The notes beneath the pieces were generated by a model. It ran no database searches and was not told the DNA's origin. It saw only the letters and a program-made list of their open reading frames with translations. Positions 1 to 11,639 of a stretch of 64,000 bases of DNA are shown piece by piece. Position numbers and translations under genes: made by a program. Source of the stretch: Diphasiastrum complanatum (taxonomy: Eukaryota > Streptophyta > Lycopodiopsida > Lycopodiales > Lycopodiaceae); contig CM055094.1 in the NCBI GenBank assembly GCA_029204225.1, positions 29,748,107 to 29,812,106 of the forward strand. Direction: 5' to 3'. Position 1 is the first letter of the stretch. Each line of letters begins with the position of its first letter.

Positions 1-1216
1 ACATATCGTTAAATCTGAAATGTTGCTCCTATTACCTCACATTGTCATTTTCATATAGAGATCTCTAAGGTAATGATACCTGATTTTTATATGTTTGCTT
101 CGAGAGTGAAATATCGGATTGAGAGATAGTGCTATTGTGCTTTGATTGTCACAATAGATTGTTGTAGGAAGTGATTATGCAAGGTTTAGGTCTGCAAACA
201 TTAGCCTTAGCCAGATCGCCTCCTTGGTTGCATTGGTGGCAGTTACGTATTCAGATTCCGTTGATGATAATGCAATTGAGGTCTACTTTCGGCTGTTTCA
301 TGAGATTGGGCCTTGGTTGTATAAGAATACAAATACAGAAGTTGGTTTTCTGGTGTCGACATCTACTGTCCAATCCGCATCTGTGTAGGCTTGAAGGATG
401 TTGGTAGTGTGGCTGTCTCCATAGCAGATGCTGAGAGTTTTCGTTGCTTGGATGTATTTCATGACCTTTGTTAGTGCCTTCCAATGAGTTTCGTCTGGAT
501 TTGACAGGAACTGGCTAAGTGTACTGATTGAATATGCAAGGTTTAGTTGCGTGCAAATCATTGCGTACATCAATGAGATGATGACGGATTGAAACGGGTA
601 GCGCTTCATCTCCTCCTTTTCTGCCTCAGTTTGAGGAGACCGTTCCTTTGATAGCTTTAGTCCAGGGTCGAGTGGAAAGTCACTTGGTTTGCAGTTGGCC
701 ATTCCATATTTTTCTAGCATATTGTTGAGATATCGTTGCTGACTGATAAAGATCAGTCTGCTGGGTCAATCTCACTGAATTTGAATTCCGAGACAATAGT
801 GGGCTAGACCCATGTTAGCATCTTGTATTCCTGCGCTAGCATGCATTTTGTATCCTTCATCAGATTCAAATTGTTACTGAATAAGAGTGTATCATCTACA
901 TAGAGAGTGATGATGATGAAGTAATCTGATACAGACTTGAAGTAGACATGTGAGTCTACCGAGTTTGGAATAAAACCATTCTCTATCAGAAATGCGTTGA
1001 TCTTCTGGAACCAGGCTCTAGGTGACCGTTTCAACCCGTAGAGCACCTTGTGGATTTTGCATACAAGGTGCTGATGCTTGCCGTTGAGTTCGTATCCCTC
1101 TGGCTGTGTCATGTAGATTTCCTCTTCGATGGTTCCATTGAGGAATTTGGACATCCATCTGGTGGACTTCAAGATCTGTTGCGGCTACAAAGGAGAGGAG
1201 TAGGCGGATCGAAGCA
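1..1216 (-). pseudogene. CopA reverse transcriptase C-part and RNase H (Copia)
   Basis: Broken pol fragment of a Ty1/Copia element. The minus strand gives an RVT_2-type segment containing FLNGTIEEEIYMTQPEGYE, the YGLKRSPRAW block and a YVDD catalytic motif (complement of about 893-904). RNase H follows, with a DADW motif, LSSTESEY and, at the left edge, YCDNQS and [16 protein letters not shown]. Breaks: a frameshift near 1150, a TGA in place of the usual tryptophan after GPIS (near 285), a TAG about four codons later, and a TAA near 175. The reading continues off the window at position 1. On the element's own strand the segment before it, the RT N-terminus, lies inverted at 1960-2188. Confidence 0.85.
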
Positions 1217-1960
1217 TAGTGGAGACTGAGAGATGACAAAGCATTTCCATGATCACCCTCAACATCAAGGGTACTCAGATCAGCCATATACGTGCTGCTC
1301 ATACAGATAAAGATGCATGGGACATCCTAGCAACTCTCTACGACATCAGAGACGTTACATCCAAACTCCATCTAAGGAAGAAATTCTTTACCCTCAAAAT
1401 GTGTGACGCAGATAGCATTTCGAGCCACCTCAACACCTTCAAAAATCTTATGGAGCAAATGATTGCAACTGGCTCAGTCATAGAAGATTCCGATGCACTC
1501 ATGACTCTTTATATAAGTCTACCTGAAGCCTACAAAAATTGGGTAATGGCAATTTCTACCCAGGAGCACCTCACTCTATCAAGAATATTTTCGCTGCTCC
1601 TACAAGAGGAGATCAGAAGATCAACATCCTCCTCAGGCTCAGGATCAGATCCTCAAGTTCTGTATTTAAAAAATCAGAAGTTTAGATCCAAGAGATCTAC
1701 AAAGTCAGGCTCTACTGACAAGAAGAGCAACATGCGGTCTGGACCAAATTTCGGTTCAGGATCAAATTCAAGCTCTTCATCATTCCAACTAGTGCAAAAA
1801 CTTTTCTGCATAAATTTATGAGGATTGGCCACAAAATCAAGGACTGCCGAACTTTGAAGTACAACAACGAAAAGATTATGATGATCCGACCTGCTACTTT
1901 GTGCAGGAACTAGCCACCGTTTTTGAGACAATGTCTACTGTTGATGCTGACCAGTGAAAA
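1217..1960 (+). pseudogene. CopA gag middle part with degenerate zinc knuckle (inverted)
   Basis: Copia gag (UBN2-type) fragment, opposite in strand to the rest of CopA. The open part (1249-1821) reads AWDILATLYDIRDVTSKLHL, then a helical gag core (EDSDALMTLYISLPEAYKNW) and a serine/lysine-rich tail. Just past the ORF end, in the next frame, the pattern FCHKF..GHKIKDC is a degenerate CCHC zinc knuckle; a 1-bp deletion near 1806 shifts the frame. A second frameshift near 1246 precedes the first ATG of the ORF, so that ATG is not the real start: the gag N-terminus is on the other strand at 2189-2328. Confidence 0.8.
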
Positions 1961-2188
1961 GCAGCAATGGACACTAAATTCGATTCTCTTGTGGAGAATC
2001 AAACATGGACACTCACTAAGCTACCAAAGGACCGAAAACAAATTCCATGCAAATGGATATTCAAGACAAAGTACGACGTTGAAGGAAGGCTAAATCGTTA
2101 CAAGGCCAGACTAGTCACCAAACGCTTTTCCCATATTTCAGATCTGGATTATTTAGAAACCTTTAGCCCAGTCGTGACGGTTGCATCA
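1960..2188 (+). pseudogene. CopA reverse transcriptase N-terminus (inverted)
   Basis: The plus strand encodes the first about 75 residues of a Copia RVT_2 domain: VENQTWTLTKLPKDRKQIPC, KWIFKTKYD, RYKARLVTKRFSH and ETFSPVVTVAS. The reading ends abruptly at about 2188. The next expected residues (IRLLLSFVAATDLEVHQMDV) are on the minus strand starting at about 1210. This pairs the breakpoints near 1216 and 2188 as the two ends of one inversion. Directly upstream, gag and RT are nearly adjacent, so protease and integrase were lost. Confidence 0.85.
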
Positions 2189-2328
2189 CCTTCTGGTTTG
2201 AGCTCTGTGCCATCAATAGTGTCCCACAGTTCTTTGGCTAGAAGTATAAACTTCATCTTGAATTTCCAGAGATGGTAGTTATCTCTAGCGAGTTTGTCAA
2301 TGAGAGATGAACTAGATGATGGATCCAT
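2189..2328 (-). pseudogene. CopA gag N-terminus
   Basis: Minus-strand reading from an ATG at 2328 gives MDPSSSSSLIDKLARDNYH followed by LWKFKMKFILLAKELWDTI, a typical Copia gag start (DUF4219-like, with the tryptophan-lysine-x-lysine-methionine block). It stops making sense at 2189, where the inverted block begins. The gag continuation is on the plus strand at 1217. Confidence 0.8.
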
Positions 2329-2460
2329 TCTGGTTGAACGAGATCGTTGATAGAAACAACTATTGTCGGAATATTGTTGATTGTGCGTTTGCTAGAAAGA
2401 CGTCTTGATAGAAACAAGACTGATAATCCGCAGTAGAAATGCAGATTACTGAAATGTCCG

Positions 2461-2472
2461 CTCTATTACCAT
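2461..2472 (-). promoter_or_regulatory. CopA primer-binding site and LTR 3' end
   Basis: The minus strand reads ACA then TGGTAATAGAGC, one base away from the common Copia primer site TGGTATCAGAGC (initiator methionine tRNA). It lies about 135 bp upstream of the gag ATG at 2328. The 5' LTR therefore occupies the plus-coordinate side from 2472; I could not place its other end. Confidence 0.6.
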
Positions 2473-3005
2473 GTCGTAAAATCGCAGGTGTGAGCGATAG
2501 CGGAAGCTCGAGGATTTGAGCGCGGCGTGTAGGAACGGAAACGCAACAGTTAGCAGCAGAAATATTCAAGCAGAAGAATTCATACATAATGAGCAAATGC
2601 ACGACGCAGTAGTGAGACAAAAATTGCACTCTAATTAATATCAACAGTGAGTACAATGGCTTGAAGTAATAACTTTAGCTTGCTGAGGGTGATAACGTTG
2701 GCTACATAAAAACTCTGATTAAAAGAAGAAATTCAATTAACACTTACATAGCTTGATTCAGCCAGTATATATATTTACAAGTATTGAGAGAGAAATATCT
2801 TAATTGCCATTTATTCCAGTTTTGCATCTATACAAAGTTGGTAACCGCCCTTAGGATATTTGTTTCTCCAGCTGTTTTTAGGGTTGATGATAAGTTGGTG
2901 ACGTTGGTCTGCCAATGTAGCGAAAATGCGAAAAATGCGAAAAACCTGAAGGTACTCTTATTCTGAAGGTATGCAAATCCTGAAGGTGCCCTTAGACTTA
3001 CGGTA
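2473..3005. other. Probable CopA LTR sequence, no gene
   Basis: By position this should include the CopA 5' LTR (minus orientation), but no second LTR copy is in the window to fix its limits. At 2925-3050 there is a short degenerate repeat built on 'ctgaaggt...cccttaga'. No coding region is supported. Confidence 0.4.
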
Positions 3006-3504
3006 TGTAAATCTTGAAGGCGCCCTTAGATTTAAGGTAGCGAAGAACACGAAAAAGGCCATATTTCGTTAAGGACCTGAAATAGTCCTAATATGGTAGA
3101 CCGGCCCTCCAGTGTTTGAGATTATTGGTCACGCCTAGATTTTATTCCACGTCGAGGCCTGTTGGTGACTAATGACCTTGAGAGGACCCAGACATTCTAA
3201 TTGAGACATATGGAGTAGTGTATGTGCGTGTGACTGATATAGGCAGGAGGTATGCATGTAGAGCTGTAACCTATTTATAGTTGACCTGCATGGAGATTGC
3301 ATGGACTCATGCACATGATCCTACACTCTATATATTGAGGTAGAGATTATCCCATCGACGACTTGGTCTAGGTTACCTGATGAGCTCTTCTCCTCTTGAT
3401 ATCACATTGGCATAGCTTGGGGGCTAGATCCAGGAGGATTCTCTAGGAGGGATCTAGGTTTGGTTGGGTGGTTTTGCTCCACAGTCTCCCTAGTGGTCTT
3501 TACA
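3006..3504 (+). repeat. Candidate LTR of an unidentified plus-strand element
   Basis: Begins TGTAAATCTTG and ends GTCTTTACA, giving a 6-bp terminal inverted repeat (TGTAAA/TTTACA). It is followed at once by TTGGTATCAAAGCC, which resembles a Copia primer site. A TATA-like 'tatttatag' lies inside (about 3270). The left end is inferred from the inverted repeat only, as there is no partner LTR. Confidence 0.45.
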
Positions 3505-3519
3505 TTGGTATCAAAGCCC
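3505..3519 (+). promoter_or_regulatory. Primer-binding-site-like sequence
   Basis: TTGGTATCAAAGCC directly after an LTR-like end (CTTTACA). It differs slightly from the initiator-methionine primer site seen in CopF. Confidence 0.5.
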
Positions 3520-5311
3520 GACTAAGATGCGATTTTTGGATGGGATGGAGAGAAGTTCTACATCAAGTCGGAATTGAACGCACTTGGATTCACATCCCGG
3601 TTGGAGTGATGTTTTTCAAGGGAAATCGGATTTGGATTCTCTAATTCTTGTGTAAAGCATGCTTTTCAAACTTGGTGGTAGAGTGCTCTTCTCCTTGTAG
3701 AGCTGCTGTGGATTAGTGAGGAATTCATTTTTATTTTTTGAAGCCTTGAGAGAATTTTTGTTTGAAATAGAATGAGGTGCATGTGAAGATCCACTTTCTT
3801 GTTCAAATCTGTTTTTTTAAGATGAATGATTTGCATGAGTGCATAATGGTTTGGACAGTTTGATTCAGATTGGGCAGCAAGAGGTTTATTGATAGATTGG
3901 CATGGAATCAATTTATCTTGCATAAATAAACTGATTGCTACTGGAAATCTGGAATTTTTTGGTTTGCATGTGAGGAATTAAGAATTTATATGTTTAATCC
4001 TCTTGTATTTTATGCAAACTAGAAACTGAAACCATGTAATGGATTTGGAAATTCTGGATTCTCTAGAAAAGCAGATTAGGACTTGGGAAAAAGTGTTGCA
4101 TGCAGTTGTGATTCTGTGAAGCCTTTTTTGGATTGTGGCTCGCTGCCTGCATGCAATTCTTGTTGAAGAGTTGTAACCCTGCAGAAGAATGCTTTCAGCT
4201 TTGCTCTCTGCCTGTTTCCACTGAGAGAAGATTTTGGTTTTTTGCTACCAGTGAGTGCTTCTGCTCTTATGGTGGATAGCACTCCATTGGATTTCTGTAA
4301 AATGACTGTGGATCAGTCATGAATCCATGGTGTTTAGATCTGTCTGGAAACGAATTAGTTTCCATGAGTAGGTCGTAGATTGAGTGCTAAGAGATGAACC
4401 TGTATATTCGTTCTTGGAAGAATTGTTGGCAGCTGGGGCAGCATGGGCTGTTTGCAGTTCTTTGAGCTTGGAAACCATTGAATGGATGGGATAGAAACGA
4501 GCTGTCGGACTGATTGGGAGCGCTTTTCCACCTCTTATTGCATTGATGGAGGATGGATAGCTGTTGTGAATCAGTTGGTGGGCTGTTGTGCCTATTTTCG
4601 AGCTGTTAAAGGTGCCATCTGACCTGATTTTAGCATAGACTGGCAGTGTTGATCGCTGATGCTAATCGTGACGGTGAGGTGAGCATATTTCCAATTCATG
4701 AAGCGCAGCAGAGGGCCGGGGAGGAGCGTTCCACAGTGCAGATCCCTCTCTCCCTCTCGCTTGGTGAAGCTCTCTCTCTCTCTCGCTTGCATCCTCCCTT
4801 CCCTCGATGCTGGCGGCGACTGTACCTAAGGGCTGGCCTCTCTTTTCCCTTACAAAAACCTATTAGGGTTTTTGCATGTGGGACTAGGCTTTTGCCTTGT
4901 GCATGGTTTTTTTGGTGCTTATAGTTGATTTGGTGCATGTTATCGATAGGACTGCAGTTTGAGAAATTGCATGAATATCCAATCAATGCTTTGCATGCCG
5001 GTTGACCGAGGTTTTCTTAGGGCTTGACAAGTGGTAATTTTCAAGTTGGTTCCAAATTTTGATTCGGAATCCATTCGAAAATTTTACTTACAAGCACCCA
5101 GTTAAAGGAACTTTGGTTTCTTGGTGCTCGGTAGTCAATGCAGTAACCTTGTCGTTTTGACAGTAGCTTCCCGGTCTTGGCAAGAGGAATTTAGTTTTTT
5201 CTTCTCCATGGGCAATATGCATGCTTGAGGCCTTATCAACTTTATAGTTCACAAATGGAGTATGTTCCAGTTTGATGTTTCTAATGCATTTCTCAATGTT
5301 ACCTTGACAAG
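3520..5311. other. No recognisable gene; possible element leader
   Basis: About 1.8 kb after the primer-like site with no gag or pol similarity. Open frames here (for example minus 5088-5363) are short and show no family motif; the 5088-5363 frame even runs into the plus-strand CopB sequence. A pyrimidine-rich patch (ctctctctc) lies at 4745-4790. Confidence 0.4.
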
Positions 5312-6493
5312 GAGATTTATATGGAGCAGCCTCTAGGTTTTGTGAAGGAAGGTGATGAATCAAAAGTTTGTCTTTTGTTCAAAAGTCTGTATGGATTGAA
5401 ATAGGCACCAAGGTCTTGGTATGCAAGGCTCAATTCCCATCTCATATCACTCGGATTTTGTCTAAGTGAATATGACCCTTCTCTATATTATAAGTTTGTA
5501 GATAACTTTGTAATTATTCTTCTCATCTATGTAGATGATATCATTCTTTGTGGAAACAATGAGAAGTTAGTTGAAGAAACTAAGCATGCACTTGGTACTG
5601 AGTTTAAGATGCAGGACTTACGAGTTCTTCACTATATTCTAGGCCTTGAAATAGATTTTTGGAAAGGTCATGCATTTATAAGCCAAAGTAGATATGCAAT
5701 TTCAATGCTCAGGAAATTGCATATGGAGAACTATAAAGGCATAGATACACCTATGGAGCACACTGTAAAAGTTCCTATTAAAGATGATGAAAAATCCTTT
5801 GAGGACATCACTCTTTATAGGAGTCTTATTGGATCACTTATTTGGTTAACAGTGACTAGGCCTGATCTAAGCTTTTGTGTTCATAAGCTAAGTCAACATA
5901 TGCAGGATCCAAAGTTATATCATTGGAAGTTGGCTAAAAAAGTCTTGAGGTATATATCTTCTACCTTGGATTATGGACTATTCTATGAAGGAGAAGATCT
6001 GACTTTGATTGCTTTTTCAGATTCAGATTTTGCAGGAGACAGGTTGGATAGGAAATCCATAAGTGCTTACACTATATTTCTTGGAGGAAATTTGGTTTCT
6101 TGGCTATCAAAAGGACAGGCAACTATTCCCTTATCATCTTGTGAAGCTGAATACAAATCTCTTACAACCACAACAAAGGAGATTTTATGGATCAAAAGGC
6201 TACTTTTGGAGCTAAAGTGTTATACAGATGAAGATTTACCAATTATCAAGAATGATAACATTTCTGCTCAGACTCTTGCAAATAATCCAGTCTTTCATGC
6301 AAGGAGCAAGCATATTGAAGTGGCTCATCATTTTGTAAGAGAAAAAATCATTGGGAGAGAGATCTCATTGGAGCATGTTTCATCTTCAAATTGTGTTGCA
6401 AATCTTCTCACCAAGCCTCTACTCAAGAATGTATTTATGAAGATGAGGTCAAACCTTGGCCTAATTTCGAAATCTATGTTGATAGGAACATAA
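5312..6493 (+). pseudogene. CopB pol 3' part: reverse transcriptase and RNase H
   Basis: Ty1/Copia pol fragment, truncated at its 5' end. It opens with YMEQPLGFVKEGDESKVC and SLYGLK, hits a TAG at about 5401 (usual glutamine), then continues with LIYVDDIILCGN (YVDD at about 5527-5538). From 5609 an uninterrupted 294-codon stretch carries the rest of RT (DFWKGHAFISQSRYAISML, TRPDLSF) and RNase H (FSDSDFAGDRLDRKSIS, SSCEAEYKSL, HARSKHIEVAHHFVREK, LLTKPL). The RNase H is intact but gag, protease, integrase and the RT start are gone. Sequence style is close to CopF, so it is probably a related family. Confidence 0.9.
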
Positions 6494-6499
6494 TATTTA

Positions 6500-7212
6500 A
6501 GGAGGAGTGTGAAGTTTATTAAAATATTATCCTCCTATATCGAGTTTGGAGTCATGTCCATGGTGATTTTTACTAAAATTCATGTTGTACATAAAAAGTG
6601 AATTGAGCACATATCCTTCTAGTGTAGCTCGGATTTGAGTTAGATAGGTTCAATTATGATGACATGCAGATGTTTAGATAGCATGCAAAGTTTTACTGTA
6701 TGCATGCAAGCCACATGCAATCAGTGCATGCAACATGCAAAGTAGTTTCTATGATCTACACATGTCTAGGCAGTTTTATGAGTTGACATGTAGTACATGC
6801 AACATACATGCATGCAGTTACACATGTGGATCTCTGATAGGTGAGTTAGTTTAGTTTGGTGGACCTTCCATGCAACTCCACTGTAGAAATTCGAGTCTCT
6901 CTCATGTAGGGAAAGCTGGACATGTTTTGCTATTATTGTGAATATTGAGATTTTGGTGTTTTGGACTCATTCTCTCTCTACCCGAGTTTTCTATGTATGA
7001 GTTTCTCTCTCTGCCCGAGAGTAGCCTCTTTTTCCCATACTGAACACTTAGAATTTTTTCTGACATTCATTTCTCATAGTGAAGTTCCTACTCCTGCTTT
7101 TGCTCTCCTGTCTCTCCCTCTCATCGAGGGTGGCTAGTGCATCCCTATGGAGCAATGCAGTCACTCTGGGATCTCTAGCCGTTTGTTTCGTCCGTGCCAT
7201 TTCCTCCGACAT
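6500..7212 (+). repeat. CopB polypurine tract and 3' LTR
   Basis: AAGGAGGAG (about 6499-6507) is a polypurine tract directly before TGTGAAGTTT at 6508, the typical Copia LTR start. The right end is uncertain: plausible ACA ends are at 7065 and 7212, the latter giving about 705 bp, similar to the other Copia LTRs here. The 5' LTR is not in the window. Confidence 0.55.
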
Positions 7213-8179
7213 TGGTTAGCCTTTGAAAACGTATCAGAGAACACGAGAGATGAAAAACAGAGAATTTAAAAAAACTGACACTCTGACACTCAAGGGATGA
7301 AATGGAGAAATGAGGACCCCAGACCCTTATATAGTGAAGGGTTCTATTTTTAGCAAGTGCTCCTATAAAAGTTTTGGCCTCTTTTTCAAATATAGTATGT
7401 TCTTGTCTAGGCTCATGAGTCAAAATCCTAATTGCCAATTAGCGGAAACCTTCGAAGAAAACCAGTAATAGTATTAAAATGCATAGATTGGAGTGAATCA
7501 GACCCAATAGGAAAATTTATCGCGGAGTGTGGTTCAATATGATTGAACCAAGTTCTGGCCTCCTTTCTCAGTAAACCAGAAAAAATTCTTAATTTTATTT
7601 AAATCTTAACTTTTCTTGTTACTGACTGTTATCGATTCAAACTGAGAGATGTAGTTATCTATGTCCTCAGAAGCTTTGCCTTCGAAATAATCATATTGAA
7701 TTTTTGAAGTAGTAGATGTTGGAGCTGCCATATTGTATGGATCAACATCGTCTTCTTCTGTCTTTGGTGGGCTCAACGATCTATTCTTTTCAAGCTCTAT
7801 TTATGAAGTTTGGGATTCTTTCAAATCATGTTTTCTTTTCTTATCAATTCGAGTACTTGGAATCTAATTTAGTTGTCTCTCTTTTTCTCTATGTTTCCAT
7901 CTTTCTTCTTGCTCTCGTTTCTGTCTTTCTTTTGTATTTACAAGCTCTCTTTTGTCGGTCATACAATTTTAGATGTAACTTGAAAGACACATAAGAGTCT
8001 ATACAGATATTTAAGTTGTTAAAGCATTGTTATCAAAATGCATAAGATCGAAATCTATTTCGATTTAGGATCGAAATTTGGCTGATTCTTACTCTCACAA
8101 TTGCTTACATCTTTATATTTGTATGTTGACATACATAATACTGATATCTTGATTAAAATATAATAAAATCTATTAGGAA
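7213..8179. other. No recognisable gene
   Basis: AT-rich DNA. The plus ORF at 7716-7994 is hydrophobic and low in complexity and has no recognisable motif. I see no LTR ends or structural RNA. Confidence 0.4.
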
Positions 8180-8756
8180 CTTATGGTCTCCAATGTAGAC
8201 TGTAACTTGGGACAATTCTCCTATGGTGGTCTTCTAGTTGCATCAGCTAATCTTAAATGTCTTAATGTAGGTGCTATTCTATGGTGAATGCCTAACTCGT
8301 ATGATGTTTCTTCAGTCATTATATTTACACTAGATCTGGAATCTATGGTCACACTATCTAAAATGCAGCCATTAATTACTACTTGAATCTCGGGTTGACC
8401 TTTATTACCGTAGTTAACTAGTCATACATTGATTAACGGTAACTTCACTTCTTCTTTTTTTTTCCTTTGCAAAAATTGCTTAATTTCTTTCTTATAATAT
8501 TGATTATTCTCTAATAACTGTTTAAAAGTTATATTGGGCATTCTGAAGACAAGGTCTTCCACTATATCATATGAATGATGTCTAAGTGACGATAGATCTC
8601 TAGGTATCTCGCTACTTATAACTGGATCTGAGAACGTTACTTTTTTAACTTTTCTGGTTTCTTCATCTAAAAGCTTTCTAGCTTCCGAACTAATATCAAC
8701 ATCATAATATATTTCAGTAGGCCTATCAAAATCTAATTCTTTACTATTAAAAATTT
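8180..8756 (-). pseudogene. GypA aspartic protease region
   Basis: The minus strand continues the gag tail into a retropepsin-like segment: VVINGCILDSVTIDSRSSVN followed by IMTEETSYELGI. The catalytic D-S/T-G motif is DSR (about 8333-8347), so the glycine is changed and the enzyme would be inactive. A stop interrupts the stretch before it (after LPLINV). The similarity ends near 8180, before any reverse transcriptase. Confidence 0.7.
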
Positions 8757-10162
8757 CTACTGGCTCACTTTCGCTCTTTCTGTCACATTTTTCGCGTTTT
8801 TCGCAAATTTTGTTTTTTTTTGGTTTTTTTTTTTATCTTTAAGAGTTGAAGAATCTTTACTACTTCTGGTAGTTACTCTATATATCTCTACATCTAAATC
8901 AGGCCATTGATGGTCTTGATCTTGTGATTCGGACTCTACTTCTATTTTTTGAACTACCATGTCAGTGTTAGTTTTAGATGGCCGAAGCTCATCTTCTCTA
9001 GGCAAGTTTACAAACCTCGGTCTAGACCGCGGCTGTTGAGGCTGAGGACATTTAGTAGTGACATGCCCTTCTCCTTTACAGTTAGCACAGACAGACACAT
9101 ATTCTACTGCCTCCTGGGTTCAGGGCAATCAGACGAATAGTGACCAAGGGCTCCACAATTGTAGCATGGACCCCTTACTTTGGGTGGAGGAGTGGAATCT
9201 CTTGTCCCTCTTCTACGCAAAATGGTGTATTGTTGACCAGTACGTGGTTTTGGTATAATGTTCTTTTGGTTAGGAGGAGTTGTAGTATAAGCTACCTCCT
9301 CATGATTATTAACCGAACAGAGGAATAATTCCTCTTCTAAATAGTTAGTCTGTAAACTGGGACAATTAGTTTAAGATGACCTTCCTTCCCACAAGCGGTA
9401 CACCAAACATTGGCGTTAAGCTTCGTTTTTTTTTTTTTCGTTTGGCTTTAACGTCAGACATCTAAACTTTTAAATCACTCATTTCTTTTGCTAATATCTC
9501 AACACTCTTTCTTAATGGATCTATCTGTTCGGATTTCTCCATTCTTTTCTTCTATCTGAATTCCTACTCTTTGATTTTTTATAAGAAGATTCTTCTTCTG
9601 ATGAAGAAGAATAAGATGAATAATCTAAAGATTCTTTCTCATCTACTGAATCAGATTTCGATTTAGACTCAGTAGATGATTCAAATTCTTCTGTACGTTT
9701 CAATTTATGCTTTTTGCAACTTTTTCTCTCATTCCTCCGTCTTCAAGAAATTCGAGAAGTTTCATAATTTTTGTCAGAGGCAATGACATTTTTCAAACAG
9801 GTCATCAATCTCTGTCAACAATAACGATCCATTTTCTTAGGCAAGCCACCCAAGAACCATTCGTTTTGCATAGGAACCAGATACTGGGCTCCTAATTTTC
9901 CTATTAAAGTCTTAACTCTACGAGTTAAGCGATTCCTTCGGTTTTTTCTCAACAGAATTAAGTCATGCCAACAATCTAGTGGAGTATCCTATCTCCCTAA
10001 ACTGCTTAAGGAATGCTGCTTTTAAAGCGTTCCAAGTATTAACCGTTTCCAGTACTAATTGACTGTACCAAATCCTAGTATGCTTTCGCAGAACGCCTGG
10101 CAAAATTCTAATTTTGTCCTCATCTGTATGTTCTTTATTTGCTATAGTAATAGATTCAAACT
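8757..10162 (-). pseudogene. GypA gag C-terminal part with three CCHC zinc knuckles
   Basis: Nucleic-acid-binding part of a Gypsy gag. The minus strand shows QFESITIANKEHTDEDKIRI and GVLRKHTRIWYSQL (Retrotrans_gag core, 9963-10162), an acidic serine-rich linker (9521-9703), then three knuckles: CTACGKEGHLKL (about 9370-9405, last cysteine lost), CYNCGALGHYSSDC (9125-9166) and CANCKGEGHVTTKC (9048-9090). Three knuckles is more than the usual one or two. A TAG lies between the second and third knuckles, and there are frameshifts near 9430 and 9700-9960. The gag N-terminus lies beyond the GypB insertion at 15300-15714. Confidence 0.8.
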
Positions 10163-10167
10163 GGGAC
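10163..10167 (+). repeat. Left target-site duplication of GypB (gggac)
   Basis: gggac before the GypB 5' LTR pairs with tggac (15295-15299) after the 3' LTR; four of five bases agree. Removing GypB and one copy joins the GypA gag frame (DVDSYLS to QFESIT), which confirms the insertion point. Confidence 0.85.
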
Positions 10168-10981
<814 letters not shown>

Positions 10982-11000
10982 GTGGCGCCGTTGCCGGGGA
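10982..11000 (+). promoter_or_regulatory. GypB primer-binding site
   Basis: GTGGCGCCGTTGCCGGGGA directly after the LTR. This TGGCGCC form is common in plant Ty3/Gypsy elements. GypA has a near-identical site (TGGCGCCATTGCCGGGG, minus strand), so the two may share a mobilising family. Confidence 0.85.
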
Positions 11001-11639
11001 GCGCCACACACTCGCTTCACCGCATAGTTTTCTTAATCTCTTCCTCTCTCTCCCTCTCTCTTTTCTTCTCTCTCACCATTCTTTTTCGCCTAAAAAATTG
11101 AAAATTTTGGGGTTAGATTAGTGTGAGTTAGTATTAGTTTTGCCATTTTTTTTAGATTTTGTCATTTTTTGTGTTGATGTTTTGTTTGGAAGTGTTGTAG
11201 AGAGAGATTGTGAGGTGAGAGGATCAGATCCAAGCACCCAATCCCTTCGTTAATCTATAGAAATCAGAAAAAAAGCTCAAAATCTGTTTTTGGAGGGAAA
11301 AAGAGAGCCAAAATCCCATCAAATTTTGATTTCTCAAAAATCAGTAGGCATGAACATTCGCATGAATGGGAGCAGCTCCAGGGTACTGTCCCAGACCTGC
11401 ATAGAAGCCTGCAAGGGTTAGTTCCCAACAAATTTTGAAAAAATAGAGAAAAACCCATAAAAATTCAAAAATCCCTTGTAAAAATTAAAAAAAAATTCAA
11501 AACTCAAAACTAACCTTTGCATAGCTCTCTGAAGTTTCATCCCATTGAGACAAGGACACAGATTAGTCTGTGAGAGTTAGATCCCAAAAAAAGTGCCCCT
11601 GTGAAGGTTTCCAAGAGCAAAAAGTGGCCTAGAACCTTT

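Larger units (their letters stand above)
1..2472 (-). mobile_element. CopA: decayed Ty1/Copia element, internally inverted
   Basis: On the minus strand the remnant runs from a 5' LTR end and primer site (about 2472) through gag start, a block in reversed orientation (1217-2188), then reverse transcriptase and RNase H to the left window edge. Protease and integrase are missing. Stop codons and frameshifts are spread throughout, so it is not functional. The 3' LTR lies outside the window. Confidence 0.85.

Noticed and set aside
4592-4986. Overlapping ORFs around a CT-rich patch
   Set aside because: Low-complexity translation of ctctctc on both strands; nothing family-like.
5088-5363. Minus-strand 91-codon ORF as a gene next to CopB
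   Set aside because: Its N-terminal part overlaps CopB coding sequence on the other strand and the rest matches no motif I know.
7213-7260. Primer-site-like 'ttggttagcc' and 'gtatcagagaac' after the CopB LTR
   Set aside because: Each differs in several positions from TGGTATCAGAGC and no element internal region follows.
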